A stretch of DNA of 64,000 bases. It comes from Tissierella creatinophila DSM 6911 (GTDB lineage: Bacteria; Bacillota; Clostridia; Tissierellales; Tissierellaceae). The translations under genes and the position numbers were made by a program. Shown here piece after piece: positions 17,409 through 26,660 of this stretch. The notes under the pieces are model-generated. The model was not told the origin of the DNA and searched no databases. It worked only from the letters and a program-made list of their open reading frames with translations. How positions within the stretch are numbered: position 1 is the first letter of the stretch; every line of letters begins with the position of its first letter. The stretch lies in the NCBI RefSeq assembly GCF_001940565.1, contig NZ_LTDM01000066.1, positions 1 through 64,000 on the forward strand, in the 5' to 3' direction.

Positions 17409-18281
17409 ATGATTAAAAGCAAAGATATTAAAAAAAATTTAACAGGATATGCTTTTATAATGCCTCAAGTAATTCTTTTTTTAATCTTTATGGTTTACCC
17501 AATAATTGAAGGAATTAGGCTTAGTCTATATAAAATAAATTATAAAACTGAAACCTTTGTAGGTCTTAAGAATTATAGAGATCTTTTTAATGATCCAGTC
17601 TTTGTAAAATCAACTCTAAACACTATAATATTTGTAGTATTTATAGTAGGGCTTACTGTAGCTTTTGGACTCTTTGTGGCATCCGCTGTATTTGACAAAG
17701 ATGCTAGATATGTATCCTTTATAAGGGGCAGTTACTATATACCAGTTATGGTTTCTATGGTTGTAATGAGTATGGTCTGGAATTTTCTTTTAAACCCTGC
17801 TAACGGTTTGATACCTTATTTAACTCAGCAAGCGGGATTTAGTAGTGTAAACTTTTTGGGAAATAAAGCAATTGTAAAACCTGTTATAATATTTATTACA
17901 TTTGCTATAAATGTAGGTCAAGCTATTATCCTTTATATAGCGGCTATGATAGGTATTCCAAACGATTTATTTGAAGCAGCAGAAGTTGAAGGAGTAAGTA
18001 AATTTCATATAATAAGAAAGATACTTATCCCTCTAGTTAAGCCTACAACGATATATATTACTATCATAAATATAATAGCTGTTTTAAAGATATTTGTAGT
18101 TATACAGCTTTTAACTGGTGGAGGACCAAATAATGCTTCTTCGACCCTTATGTATTATCTATACAATAACGCATTTAAGTACAATAGATTAGGTGTTGCA
18201 TCTGCGGTTGGAGTTATTATGTTTGCAATTACTCTACTTCTATCAGTACCACAACTTAGAGCTATGTTTAAAGAAGATTAG
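17409..18281 (+). CDS. Sugar ABC transporter permease, MalF/UgpA type
   Basis: A 290-aa inner-membrane permease with six predicted transmembrane segments. The EAA loop that contacts the ATPase is visible as LFEAAEVEGVSKFHIIRKILIP near residue 190. It is followed 10 bases later by the second permease, and together with the ATPase (13606) and binding protein (15942) it completes a CUT1 importer for the sialic acid pathway. Start ATG 17409 has a modest AAAGGTTAG site. Confidence 0.92.
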   Translation: MIKSKDIKKNLTGYAFIMPQVILFLIFMVYPIIEGIRLSLYKINYKTETFVGLKNYRDLFNDPVFVKSTLNTIIFVVFIVGLTVAFGLFVASAVFDKDARYVSFIRGSYYIPVMVSMVVMSMVWNFLLNPANGLIPYLTQQAGFSSVNFLGNKAIVKPVIIFITFAINVGQAIILYIAAMIGIPNDLFEAAEVEGVSKFHIIRKILIPLVKPTTIYITIINIIAVLKIFVVIQLLTGGGPNNASSTLMYYLYNNAFKYNRLGVASAVGVIMFAITLLLSVPQLRAMFKED

Positions 18282-18291
18282 GAGGGATACT

Positions 18292-19128
18292 ATGATTAAA
18301 AATTTAAAGAAAAAAGAACCTATTGATATAATAGCAAATATTATAATAGTATTTTTTGCTATATTAAATCTTTTTCCACTTTATTGGTTATTTACAAGTT
18401 CATTAAAAAATAGTTCAGATGTATTAAAAATGCCTCCTGATTGGATACCTAAAAATCCTACTTTTGCAAACTATATAGACGTTTTTAAAAGTCAGCCAGC
18501 ATTGAGATGGACCTTTAATAGTATATTTGTATCTTTAGCGGCTACCATACTTGTAATTATTGTGAGTTCTTTGGCAGCATATGCGTTTTCTAAGCTTAAA
18601 TTTAAAGGGAAAAATGTAATATATATACTATTTATCTCAAGTCTTATGGTTCCTAAGGAAGTTATGATAGTTCCACTTTTTAGAATCACACAAAGTTTAG
18701 GACTGGTAAATACTTTAAGTGGAATGATTTGGCCAAATGTAGCTACAGCTTTTGGGGTATTTATGTTAAAAGGGTTTTTTGACAATATACCTGATTCATT
18801 GAGAGAAGCAGCTATAATAGATGGGGCAAATGAATTGCAAGTGTTTTATAAGATTATGATGCCTATTGTAAAGCCTGGAGTTGGAGCATTGTTTATATTA
18901 AACTTTGTACAGGTTTGGAATGACTATCTATGGCAGCTTGTAGTAGGGATTGATAAAGATGTAAAAACTCTTATGGTAGGTATATCTACTTTGATGCAAG
19001 ATCTAAATCCAAACTTTGCATATAAGATGGCAGGGGCTACTGTAGCAGCAATTCCTATGCTAGTAATATTTATATTTTTCCAAAGATATTTCACTCGTGG
19101 TATATCTATAGGGGGAGTAAAAGAATAA
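18292..19128 (+). CDS. Sugar ABC transporter permease, MalG/UgpE type
   Basis: A 278-aa membrane protein with six predicted transmembrane segments and the EAA loop LREAAIIDGANELQVFYKIM near residue 170. The longest frame begins at 18193 inside the preceding gene, but GGAGGG and ATG 18292 give a protein starting MIKNLKKKEP, as usual for this family. It is the second half of the permease heterodimer with the gene at 17409. Confidence 0.93.
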   Translation: MIKNLKKKEPIDIIANIIIVFFAILNLFPLYWLFTSSLKNSSDVLKMPPDWIPKNPTFANYIDVFKSQPALRWTFNSIFVSLAATILVIIVSSLAAYAFSKLKFKGKNVIYILFISSLMVPKEVMIVPLFRITQSLGLVNTLSGMIWPNVATAFGVFMLKGFFDNIPDSLREAAIIDGANELQVFYKIMMPIVKPGVGALFILNFVQVWNDYLWQLVVGIDKDVKTLMVGISTLMQDLNPNFAYKMAGATVAAIPMLVIFIFFQRYFTRGISIGGVKE

Positions 19129-19149
19129 TTTGATTATGGAGATGGTATT

Positions 19150-19842
19150 GTGAAAGATAAAAAAGAAGTATTTGCTAAAGTAAAAGGTAAACTTATAGTT
19201 TCCTGTCAAGCTCTACCTGAAGAGCCTCTTCACAGTTCTTATATTATGGGGAGGATGGCTCATGCAGCAGCTCTTGGGGGAGCCTCTGGTATTAGAGCAA
19301 ATGATGTTAGTGATATCAGGGAAATAAAGAAAAATGTAGATTTACCTATAATAGGTATAATAAAAAGTGTTTATGATAATTCAGATGTATATATAACGCC
19401 TACTATGAAAGAAATAGATGCGCTATATAAAGAAGGAGTAGAGATAATTGCATTAGATGCTACAAAGAGAATAAGACCAGATGGCAAGACTATAAGTGAA
19501 GTATTTCCTGAGATAAGGAAAAAATATAAAGATCAAATATTTATGGCTGATTGTTCTACATTTGAAGAGGCGGATGAAGCTTATAAATTGGGATTTGATT
19601 GTTTGGGTACTACGCTTAGAGGCTATACAGAGTATACAAAATCAGAGAAGATACCTGATTTAGAATTGTTAGAAAAACTTGTAAAAAGTTTTCCTATTCC
19701 AGTTATTGCAGAAGGTGGGATATGGACGGTAGAAGATCTTCAAAACGTATACAAGCTTGGTGTCTATACTGCAGTAGTAGGTAGTGCTATAACTAGACCT
19801 ATGGAAATTACAAAGAGGTTTGTAAACGCTATAAAAGAGTAA
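19150..19842 (+). CDS. nanE: N-acetylmannosamine-6-phosphate 2-epimerase
   Basis: A 230-aa TIM-barrel enzyme that converts ManNAc-6-phosphate to GlcNAc-6-phosphate. Family blocks are visible: [12 protein letters not shown] near residue 18, IIGIIKS near 70, [14 protein letters not shown] near 104, GTTLRGYT near 158 and IAEGGIWT near 190. It starts with GTG 19150 after GGAG. Its presence is the strongest pointer that this locus degrades sialic acid. nagA and nagB for the next steps are not in the window. Confidence 0.95.
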   Translation: MKDKKEVFAKVKGKLIVSCQALPEEPLHSSYIMGRMAHAAALGGASGIRANDVSDIREIKKNVDLPIIGIIKSVYDNSDVYITPTMKEIDALYKEGVEIIALDATKRIRPDGKTISEVFPEIRKKYKDQIFMADCSTFEEADEAYKLGFDCLGTTLRGYTEYTKSEKIPDLELLEKLVKSFPIPVIAEGGIWTVEDLQNVYKLGVYTAVVGSAITRPMEITKRFVNAIKE

Positions 19843-19868
19843 TGATGATAATTTAAGAGGATGATTAG

Positions 19869-20735
19869 ATGAAGATACTTGCTATAGATATTGGTGGAAC
19901 TAAGATCAAATCTTGTATTTCAGATGAGAATGGAAAGATAGATAGTTTTAGAGAGATTGATACTGAAAGTGAAAAGGGCGGAAGAGCTTTAGTTCAAAAG
20001 TTAATCGATATAATTAAAGATTATGGTGGGTTTGACTGTATTGGTATAAGTACTGCAGGTCAAGTTGACAGTGATAAGGGTTATATCATATATGCTAATG
20101 AAAATTTGCCGGGATATACTGGCACTAAACTTAAAGAAATTTTAGAAGATAAATTTAATAAATCTGTAAAAGTAGAAAATGATGTAAATGCTGCAGCACT
20201 TGGCGAAAAATATTTTGGATCAGCAAAAGACTCCGATAGTTTTCTTTGTTTAACATATGGAACTGGAATTGGTGGAGCTATATTTATCGATTCTAAGATA
20301 TATAAGGGTGAGAGTGGAGTTGCAGCAGAATTTGGACATATAATAACTCATCCCTTTAAAGAGAATCCTAGTTTTGGTTATTATGAAAAATACGCATCTA
20401 CAAAGGCATTAGTAAATAGAGCAAAAGAAATTTCAGAAGATTATTCAAGTGGTAAAATTATTTTTGGAGAGTTTGAAAAGGGAAATTCGGATATTAAAAA
20501 GTTGATAGATGATTGGGTGTTTGAAGTTTCTTTAGGTCTTGTATCTTTGATCCATATATTTAATCCTTCTAATATAGTGCTTGGTGGGGGAATTATGGAG
20601 CAGGAAAAGATAGTTAGACTAGTTCGTGAAAAGGTAAAAACTATGATTATTGAAAGTTTTTTAGATGTAAATATAATCAAGGCTTCTCTTGGAAATAAGG
20701 CAGGACTTCTTGGGGCTGCAAGTTTACATCTTTAA
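19869..20735 (+). CDS. nanK: ROK family kinase, probable N-acetylmannosamine kinase
   Basis: A 288-aa sugar kinase expected to phosphorylate ManNAc at C6. The N-terminal phosphate loop ILAIDIGGTKIK, the catalytic VENDVNAAALGE near residue 103, the TYGTGIGGA block near 131 and AAEFGHI near 155 are present. The zinc-binding CxCGxxGC motif of many ROK kinases is missing after the GH motif (the sequence runs HIITHPFKENPSFGYYEK), so this is a zinc-less variant. Placed between nanE and the regulator gene. Confidence 0.87.
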   Translation: MKILAIDIGGTKIKSCISDENGKIDSFREIDTESEKGGRALVQKLIDIIKDYGGFDCIGISTAGQVDSDKGYIIYANENLPGYTGTKLKEILEDKFNKSVKVENDVNAAALGEKYFGSAKDSDSFLCLTYGTGIGGAIFIDSKIYKGESGVAAEFGHIITHPFKENPSFGYYEKYASTKALVNRAKEISEDYSSGKIIFGEFEKGNSDIKKLIDDWVFEVSLGLVSLIHIFNPSNIVLGGGIMEQEKIVRLVREKVKTMIIESFLDVNIIKASLGNKAGLLGAASLHL

Positions 20736-20741
20736 TAGACT

Positions 20742-21611
20742 TTGAAAGGGGAAACTAAAATAAAGACAGATATATTTTCACAGATAAATTCAAGATATAA
20801 TTCATTTACAAACACAGAAAAAAAGATAGCAGATTATATATTTAAAAATTCTAAAGATGTCATACATATGTCTATAACTGATTTGGCATATAATTGTGGC
20901 GTTGCAGAATCTAGTGTGTTTAGGTTTTGTAAGTCTATGAATCTTAAAGGTTATCAGGAGTTTAAAATTGCTTTAGTTCATATGACAACTCTTGCAGATG
21001 AATCACCTCATCTTTCAAGTGAAATAACTCAAGAAGATACATTAGAAGAACTAGCTTCTAAAGTTCTTTCTACAAATATAAGTGCACTAACTCAGACCTA
21101 TAACCTAATAAATACTAAAGATATTTTAAATGCTGTAAAGGCAATGATAGAAGCAGATAAGATTCACTTTTTTGGAGTAGGCTCTTCTCTTATGACAGCC
21201 TTAGAAGGTAAGAGCAAGTTTTTGAGAATAACAAATAAAACTGAGTGTTCCATGGATTCTCATCTTCAAATAATGTCTGCATCGCTTATGACAAGTAAAG
21301 ATGTTGCAATACTTATTTCTTATTCTGGATCTACTAAAGACGTTATAGAAGTCGCAGAGGTAGCAAAGGAGAGAGGTGCTAAGATAATATGTATTACGAG
21401 ATTTGCAAAGTCTCCACTTACTAGTTATTCTGATATAACACTATTATGTGGGGCCAATGAAGGGCCACTTCAAGGAGGAAGTTTATCTTCAAAGATATCA
21501 CAACTTTATCTCCTAGATATGCTCTATTTAGAATATTTTAGAAGAACATATGATGAGTCTGTTTTAAATAAAGAAAGTACATCTAAAGCTGTAATAGAAA
21601 AGATGATTTAA
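20742..21611 (+). CDS. RpiR/MurR family transcriptional regulator of the sialic acid locus
   Basis: About 283-289 aa: N-terminal HTH_6 domain (about residues 8-80, with NTEKKIADYIFKN and CGVAESSVFRFCK) and a C-terminal SIS domain (about 125-260, with FGVGSS and LISYSGSTKDVIE) that would sense a phosphosugar such as ManNAc-6-P. Start is unclear. TTG 20742 opens the frame but lacks a ribosome site upstream; the only good site, AAAGGGG (20745-20751), lies 8 bases before an in-frame ATA at 20760. Either the TTG is used, or this is a rare AUA start. It ends the operon in front of a strong terminator. Confidence 0.88.
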   Translation: MKGETKIKTDIFSQINSRYNSFTNTEKKIADYIFKNSKDVIHMSITDLAYNCGVAESSVFRFCKSMNLKGYQEFKIALVHMTTLADESPHLSSEITQEDTLEELASKVLSTNISALTQTYNLINTKDILNAVKAMIEADKIHFFGVGSSLMTALEGKSKFLRITNKTECSMDSHLQIMSASLMTSKDVAILISYSGSTKDVIEVAEVAKERGAKIICITRFAKSPLTSYSDITLLCGANEGPLQGGSLSSKISQLYLLDMLYLEYFRRTYDESVLNKESTSKAVIEKMI

Positions 21612-21639
21612 AATAAAAAATTTTAAATCATCTTTTTTG
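21599..21639 (+). terminator. Intrinsic terminator of the sialic acid operon
   Basis: A 15-bp stem AAGATGATTTAAAAT/ATTTTAAATCATCTT (21601-21615 with 21621-21635) and a T tail; the left arm includes the regulator's stop codon. Confidence 0.82.
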
Positions 21640-21681
21640 TGCTTTACAAAAGTAATAGTTAAATCTATAAACTATAAACTA

Positions 21682-21710
21682 AAGGAGTGTTGCTTTAAGC
21701 AACACTCCTT
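21682..21710. terminator. Hairpin terminator for the convergent foldase gene
   Basis: Perfect 12-bp stem AAGGAGTGTTGC/GCAACACTCCTT with loop TTTAA, just past the minus-strand foldase stop. Confidence 0.75.
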
Positions 21711-21723
21711 ATTTAAAGTATCT

Positions 21724-22620
21724 TTATTTAGTTTCTGTAGCTTGTTTATCTAGCTTATTAGTTATTTTATGCTCCTCAACTTTTTGGGAATACCACTTGT
21801 TAAACGCTTCAGGCATTTTTGCATCTACTAACATTTGCTTTATAGTTTCTTTATTTTCTTCTAAACTAGTTGTCTTTGCTTCTTTTTTTTCTTTAACTAC
21901 AATTACATGATAACCAAATTCACTTTTAATAGGTTGACTAACTTCTCCTATAGGTAGTGTAAATGCTGCTTTATCAAATGATTCTACCATTTTACCTTTG
22001 CCAAAGAAGCCAAGGTTTCCACCGTTATCTTTAGTTCCTTCATCTGTAGAATATTCTTTTGCAAGTTTTGCAATATCTTCTCCAGCTACTAGTTTCTCTC
22101 TTACCTCTTTAGCTAAGTCTTCTGTTTCTACAAGTACATGACTAGCATTTACTTGTTCTTCCTGAGTGAAATTTGCCTTGTTTTCTTCATAGTATTTAGC
22201 TATCTCTTCATCGGTAACTTTTATATCATCTTCTAAAAGTTTTTTAAGAGAAAGATTTTTTTCTATTTCTTTTTTTAGGTCTTTATCTGTTAAATTAGCA
22301 TTTAACATTGCATTATTTAACGCTTCTTTTCCGCCATATTGTTCTTCCATATTTTTAAGTTCTTTATCAATTTCTTCAGATGTGATTTTTACATTTCCTT
22401 TAGCTACTTCTAATTCAACTATCTTTTCACTAATTAGTGTATTTAAAGTTTCAACTCCATATCTTTCAACTAATACATTATTTAGTTCTTCTTGAGTTAT
22501 CTTTTTATCACCTACTGTTGCTACCACCTCAGCATCTTTAGCTTTACATCCAGTAAGACTAAAAGCTAAAAGTAAAATAAATGTCAATACTATGTATTTT
22601 CCATTTTTAAAGTTTTTCAT
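21724..22620 (-). CDS. PrsA/SurA-like foldase lipoprotein with parvulin domain
   Basis: A 298-aa exported chaperone and peptidyl-prolyl isomerase. A lipoprotein signal is present (KYIVLTFILLLAFSLTGC, lipobox LTGC near residue 25), then an N-terminal SurA_N-like helical domain (about 30-150) and a PpiC rotamase domain (about 155-250) with VNASHVLVET and GGNLGFFGKGKMV. It helps secreted proteins fold outside the membrane. Monocistronic between two terminators. Confidence 0.9.
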   Translation of the reverse strand: MKNFKNGKYIVLTFILLLAFSLTGCKAKDAEVVATVGDKKITQEELNNVLVERYGVETLNTLISEKIVELEVAKGNVKITSEEIDKELKNMEEQYGGKEALNNAMLNANLTDKDLKKEIEKNLSLKKLLEDDIKVTDEEIAKYYEENKANFTQEEQVNASHVLVETEDLAKEVREKLVAGEDIAKLAKEYSTDEGTKDNGGNLGFFGKGKMVESFDKAAFTLPIGEVSQPIKSEFGYHVIVVKEKKEAKTTSLEENKETIKQMLVDAKMPEAFNKWYSQKVEEHKITNKLDKQATETK

Positions 22621-22751
22621 TATATATTACTCCCTTATTATTTATTTAGGCCAAGTATCTATAAGTTTTAGCCTCATATATAAATATACCACAAAATGAG
22701 ATATTAATTGTGGTATATTTATGTAAAATCAATTTATTTATAAAAATTTAA

Positions 22752-22783
22752 ATAAAAAATAAGAGCTAGCTCTTATTTTTTAT
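22752..22783 (-). terminator. Intrinsic terminator of the P-type ATPase gene
   Basis: Perfect 16-bp-per-arm palindrome centred between 22767 and 22768 with A/T tracts at the ends; it overlaps the ATPase stop codon. Confidence 0.75.
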
Positions 22784-25458
22784 CTTTTAACAAATTTAAA
22801 TAATTCACCCACTATTAGAGGTACAAATGCAAATGTAAGAACTATTTTCCAATCTTGCCATCCCATAGGGAATGTATCAAATATAGGTTGTAAGAACGGT
22901 ATATAGATTACTGCAAGTGTCAATCCAAATGAGAATAGTGTTCCATATACTAAAGTTCTATTTGAAAATATACCTATTTCAAATATAGTGTGTGTTTGAG
23001 ATCTTGTTGAATATGATCTTAAAAGTTCTGCTAGTATAAGTGTTGTAAATGCTATTGTACGAGATTCTTCTATTTTATCTGGATAGAAGTTTAAAGCTAT
23101 TAAATAAGCTGAAAGAGTAGCGGCAGCTATTGCAATACTCTGAACTATTATCCTTGTTACAAGATCTTTGTTTAGTAAAGGCTCTTTAGGATCTCTTGGT
23201 TTTTTCTCCATTATATCAGGGTCGCCTTTTTCCATTCCAAGAGCAAGTGCTGGGAAACTATCTGTTACTAAGTTTAACCATAATAACTGTATAGGAAGAA
23301 GTGGTACTGGCAGATTTGCCAAGATACTTATAAATATAATTAGTATCTCACCTATATTACATGAAAGTAGAAAATAAACAAATTTTCTTATATTGTCATA
23401 TATGACCCTTCCCTCTTCAACGGCGGAAACTATGCTCGCAAAGTTATCATCTGTAAGGATTAATTCTGCTGTGTTTTTAGCAACATCAGTACCGGTGATA
23501 CCCATAGATACTCCGATGTCTGCCTTTTTAAGTGCTGGTGCATCATTTACTCCGTCCCCCGTCATAGCAGTAATATTTCCATTTCTCTTTAGAGCTTCTA
23601 CTATTCTAACTTTATGGTCAGGGGATACTCTTGCAAAGACCTTAGTTGTCTTTACCTTTGTTTGAAGCTGTTCATCGCTTAAATTATCTAGTTCAGCACC
23701 CATCATAGCTTCACTTTCTTTTTCAGCTAAGCCTAGTTGTTTTGCTATGGCAAAAGCAGTTTCTTTATAGTCACCTGTTATCATTATAGTTTTAATTCCT
23801 GCATCTTTACACTTTGCTATAGCAGCTTTTGCTTCAGGTCTTGCAGGGTCTATCATTCCTACGAGTCCTACAAATGTCATATCGCTCTCTATCTCTTTTT
23901 TATCAATATCTCTTGGAAGAGCGGGGTATTCCTTATATGCAAAAGCAAGTACTCTTAAAGCATCCTTTGAAAATTGACTGTTTATGGTCATGGTTTCTTT
24001 TTTCAACTGTGAATCAAATGGTACTGGGCGTCCCTTTATACTTATATGAGAACATTTATCTATTATTATGTCTGGAGCACCTTTTGTAAATGATACTACC
24101 CTTTCAGGTAAAAAATTCTCATGGAAAGTAGTCATCATTTTTCTTTCACTATCAAATGGAATTTCTTCAATTCTTTTGAAGGTTTTATTTATATCTTTCT
24201 TTTGTATACCTGCTTTTGTTCCAAGCGTTATAAGAGAACCTTCTGTAGGATCTCCTACTACTTTGTAACTTTCTTCACCTTTTTCTATTTCAGCATCATT
24301 TGAAAGGGTAGCTATAGAAAGAAGTGTTTTTAAATCTGGTATTGATTTATAATCTATACTTTTTTCATCTAATTTGAATTCTCCCTCAGGGGAATATCCA
24401 GTTCCAGTTACATCTATTATAGTTTCATCAGTATATACTTTTACAACAGTCATTTCATTTTGAGTTAGTGTACCAGTCTTGTCAGAACAAATTACTGTGG
24501 TACTTCCTAAAGTTTCAACTGCAAGTAACTTTTTAACTATAGCATGACGTTTTACCATTCTATTCATTCCAAGTGCTAATACTATAGTTACTATTGCAGG
24601 AAGTCCTTCTGGAATAGCGGCTACTGCAAGAGATATTGAAATCATAAGCATCTCTAAAACGCCTTCACCTTGCAAAAGTCCAACTCCAAATACTATAGCA
24701 CATATTATTATGGTAGTAATTCCTAGTACCTTTCCAAGTCCGTTTAGCTGCTTTTGAAGAGGAGTTGTTTCCACATCTGAAACTTGTATAGCTGTTGCAA
24801 TCTTTCCTATTTCTGTATCAGGACCTGTTCCAACAACTATTGACTTTGCCCTACCGTATGTTACAACTGTACTCATATATCCCATATTCTTTCTATCACC
24901 AAGGGATACCTCTTCGTTATATTCTGCACTACTATTTTTATCAACAGGAACTGATTCACCTGTAAGAGAAGCTTCTTCTATCTTTAGATTAGAGCTCTCT
25001 ACAAATCTTAAATCAGCGGGCATAATGTCTCCTGCATCTAAGAGAACTATATCACCTGGTACCAAAGTATTAGCATCTACAGTAGATGTTTTACCATCTC
25101 TTATAACTTTAGCTGTAGGTGAAGACATTTTTTTAAGTGCATCTAGACTCTTTTCTGCTTTTCCTTCTTGATAAACTCCTAAAAATGCATTTAACATAAC
25201 TATAGCAATTATTACTATAGCATCAGTACTTTCTCCTACAAATACAGATATAATTGCTGCAGCTATTAGGATTAGCACTAAGAAGTCTGCAAACTGAGCT
25301 AGGATTCTAGAAAGTAAGCTTCTCTTTTTTTCTTCTTTTAAACTATTGGGGCCATATTTTTCAAGACGAGAGTCTACTTCTGCTTGTGTTAGACCTTTTT
25401 CTACATCAGTTTGTAATTCTTTAATTACTTCTGTTTTATTTTTCATATACCATTTCAT
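22780..25458 (-). CDS. P-type cation ATPase (SERCA-like), probable Mn2+/Ca2+ exporter
   Basis: An 892-aa P2A-type pump. Features in order: N-terminal cation-ATPase domain, actuator with LTGESVPV near residue 165, M4 motif PEGLPA near 282, phosphorylation site SDKTGTLT near 325, nucleotide-binding domain with KGAPD, hinge MTGDGVNDAPALKKADIG near 635, and ten hydrophobic segments. The M4 motif PEGL is that of calcium pumps, but the gene is preceded by a yybP-ykoY riboswitch and terminator, which in other Firmicutes marks manganese exporters. AGGAGG precedes the ATG. I therefore favour Mn2+ (possibly also Ca2+) efflux. Confidence 0.93.
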   Translation of the reverse strand: MKWYMKNKTEVIKELQTDVEKGLTQAEVDSRLEKYGPNSLKEEKKRSLLSRILAQFADFLVLILIAAAIISVFVGESTDAIVIIAIVMLNAFLGVYQEGKAEKSLDALKKMSSPTAKVIRDGKTSTVDANTLVPGDIVLLDAGDIMPADLRFVESSNLKIEEASLTGESVPVDKNSSAEYNEEVSLGDRKNMGYMSTVVTYGRAKSIVVGTGPDTEIGKIATAIQVSDVETTPLQKQLNGLGKVLGITTIIICAIVFGVGLLQGEGVLEMLMISISLAVAAIPEGLPAIVTIVLALGMNRMVKRHAIVKKLLAVETLGSTTVICSDKTGTLTQNEMTVVKVYTDETIIDVTGTGYSPEGEFKLDEKSIDYKSIPDLKTLLSIATLSNDAEIEKGEESYKVVGDPTEGSLITLGTKAGIQKKDINKTFKRIEEIPFDSERKMMTTFHENFLPERVVSFTKGAPDIIIDKCSHISIKGRPVPFDSQLKKETMTINSQFSKDALRVLAFAYKEYPALPRDIDKKEIESDMTFVGLVGMIDPARPEAKAAIAKCKDAGIKTIMITGDYKETAFAIAKQLGLAEKESEAMMGAELDNLSDEQLQTKVKTTKVFARVSPDHKVRIVEALKRNGNITAMTGDGVNDAPALKKADIGVSMGITGTDVAKNTAELILTDDNFASIVSAVEEGRVIYDNIRKFVYFLLSCNIGEILIIFISILANLPVPLLPIQLLWLNLVTDSFPALALGMEKGDPDIMEKKPRDPKEPLLNKDLVTRIIVQSIAIAAATLSAYLIALNFYPDKIEESRTIAFTTLILAELLRSYSTRSQTHTIFEIGIFSNRTLVYGTLFSFGLTLAVIYIPFLQPIFDTFPMGWQDWKIVLTFAFVPLIVGELFKFVKR

Positions 25459-25510
25459 CTTTTTTCCTCCTTTATTATAATATTGTTACCAAACTACAGG
25501 GAAAACAAAC

Positions 25511-25555
25511 AAAAAAAAGACCTTTGTTTAGGGATTTTAACTAAACAAAGGTCTT
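25511..25555 (-). terminator. Riboswitch-controlled terminator
   Basis: Minus-strand stem AGACCTTTGTTTAG/CTAAACAAAGGTCT followed by a run of T. Its left arm contains the CCTTT that would otherwise close helix P1 of the riboswitch, so aptamer and terminator exclude each other. Confidence 0.85.
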
Positions 25556-25628
25556 GCTTCCTAATATTAGGTAATTAGCCGGGACTCTTCCGTACTGACG
25601 ACTAATTTATTGTAAGCTACTCCCCTTT
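25547..25628 (-). promoter_or_regulatory. yybP-ykoY manganese riboswitch
   Basis: Read on the minus strand, the leader carries the class hallmarks in order: AAAGGGGAGTAGCTT at the 5' end, AGTCGTCAGTACGG, CCCGGCT, and GCAAGACCTTT at the 3' end. The 5' AAAGG can pair with the 3' CCTTT as P1. The terminator directly downstream shares that 3' arm, giving a simple ON switch: Mn2+ stabilises the aptamer, the terminator cannot form, and the P-type ATPase 90 bases further on is expressed. Class identity is from recognised conserved sequence, not from a model search. Confidence 0.9.
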
Positions 25629-25669
25629 ATATATGAGTATAGTATATACTAATTTTTCCATAATATCAA

Positions 25670-26614
25670 TCAAAATAAATTTATAATATAAACTACGTAG
25701 CTAGAAAATAAAAGAATACCTGTAAATCTTCCTATTTTTTTTCTAAGCATACCTGGAACTGTAAATATAAGCATAAATAAAATTGCTACCGGTATGTCAG
25801 TGGTAAGACTTGAAGTCATAACCCTAAGACCGGTAGGATGAACTAAAGCTGAGACTCCAAGAACTGAGGTTATATTTAATATATTTGCACCTAAGATATT
25901 TCCAACTGAGATATCAGGCTTATTTTTAAGGGTTGCTGTTAATGATGCTGTAAGTTCAGGTAGAGATGTTCCAAGTGCAAGTAGTGTAAGGCTTACAACC
26001 TTTTTAGGAATACGAAGGATGTTTGCTATTTCTACTCCAGTATTTACTAATATATCTGCCCCGTAAATAATTAAAAATCCTCCAATTAAAAACTTTAAAA
26101 TATTTATATTGAGATCTACCTTTATATCTTTAAAGTTTATCTTTTCACGAGTTATCTTTGATTTATTAGGTTGATAAAAGTTCAGTAGCATAAAAGGAAT
26201 AGTTAGAGTTACTAATATAAATCCTTCAATTTTAGTTACAAGACCATCGGATGCAAGAAAATAAAATATACTTATAAATACTATCATCATTAAAGCTTTA
26301 CTATCAAACTTAGAATCCTCTATTTTTATAGGTTTAAAGATTACACAAATAGATATTACAACAGCTATATTACAAATAATAGAACCTATGGAATTTCCTA
26401 CTGCTATCTCTGAAAGCCCATCCTTACTTGCTAGTGTTGATACGAAAAATTCTGGAAGTGTAGTTGCAAAGCTTATAAGGGTTATTCCAATTAAACCCAT
26501 AGAAGCACCTGTAATTTCTCCAAACCATATAGCAGAATCTACAAACCAGTCGCCGCCTTTTAAAATCATAATAAGTCCCATAATAAATAAAATATAAATC
26601 AAATAATTCGCCAT
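25670..26614 (-). CDS. CaCA family cation/calcium antiporter (YrbG-like)
   Basis: A 314-aa membrane exchanger with about ten transmembrane segments and the two duplicated alpha repeats: GITLISFATTLPEFFVS near residue 46 and SLTLLALGTSLPELTAS near 205. It should swap Ca2+ (or another divalent ion) for Na+ or H+. The longest frame starts at 26881 inside the divergent gene; AGGGGGAAG before ATG 26614 fixes the start (MANYLIYIL). The 150-base leader contains two hairpins and part of an element repeated at 41308-41352. It lies next to the manganese-controlled P-type ATPase, so both may serve divalent cation balance. Confidence 0.88.
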   Translation of the reverse strand: MANYLIYILFIMGLIMILKGGDWFVDSAIWFGEITGASMGLIGITLISFATTLPEFFVSTLASKDGLSEIAVGNSIGSIICNIAVVISICVIFKPIKIEDSKFDSKALMMIVFISIFYFLASDGLVTKIEGFILVTLTIPFMLLNFYQPNKSKITREKINFKDIKVDLNINILKFLIGGFLIIYGADILVNTGVEIANILRIPKKVVSLTLLALGTSLPELTASLTATLKNKPDISVGNILGANILNITSVLGVSALVHPTGLRVMTSSLTTDIPVAILFMLIFTVPGMLRKKIGRFTGILLFSSYVVYIINLF

Positions 26615-26660
26615 AGTCTTCCCCCTAGATTTCAACAAGTTTTCTTTATCCTTAGGAGCT

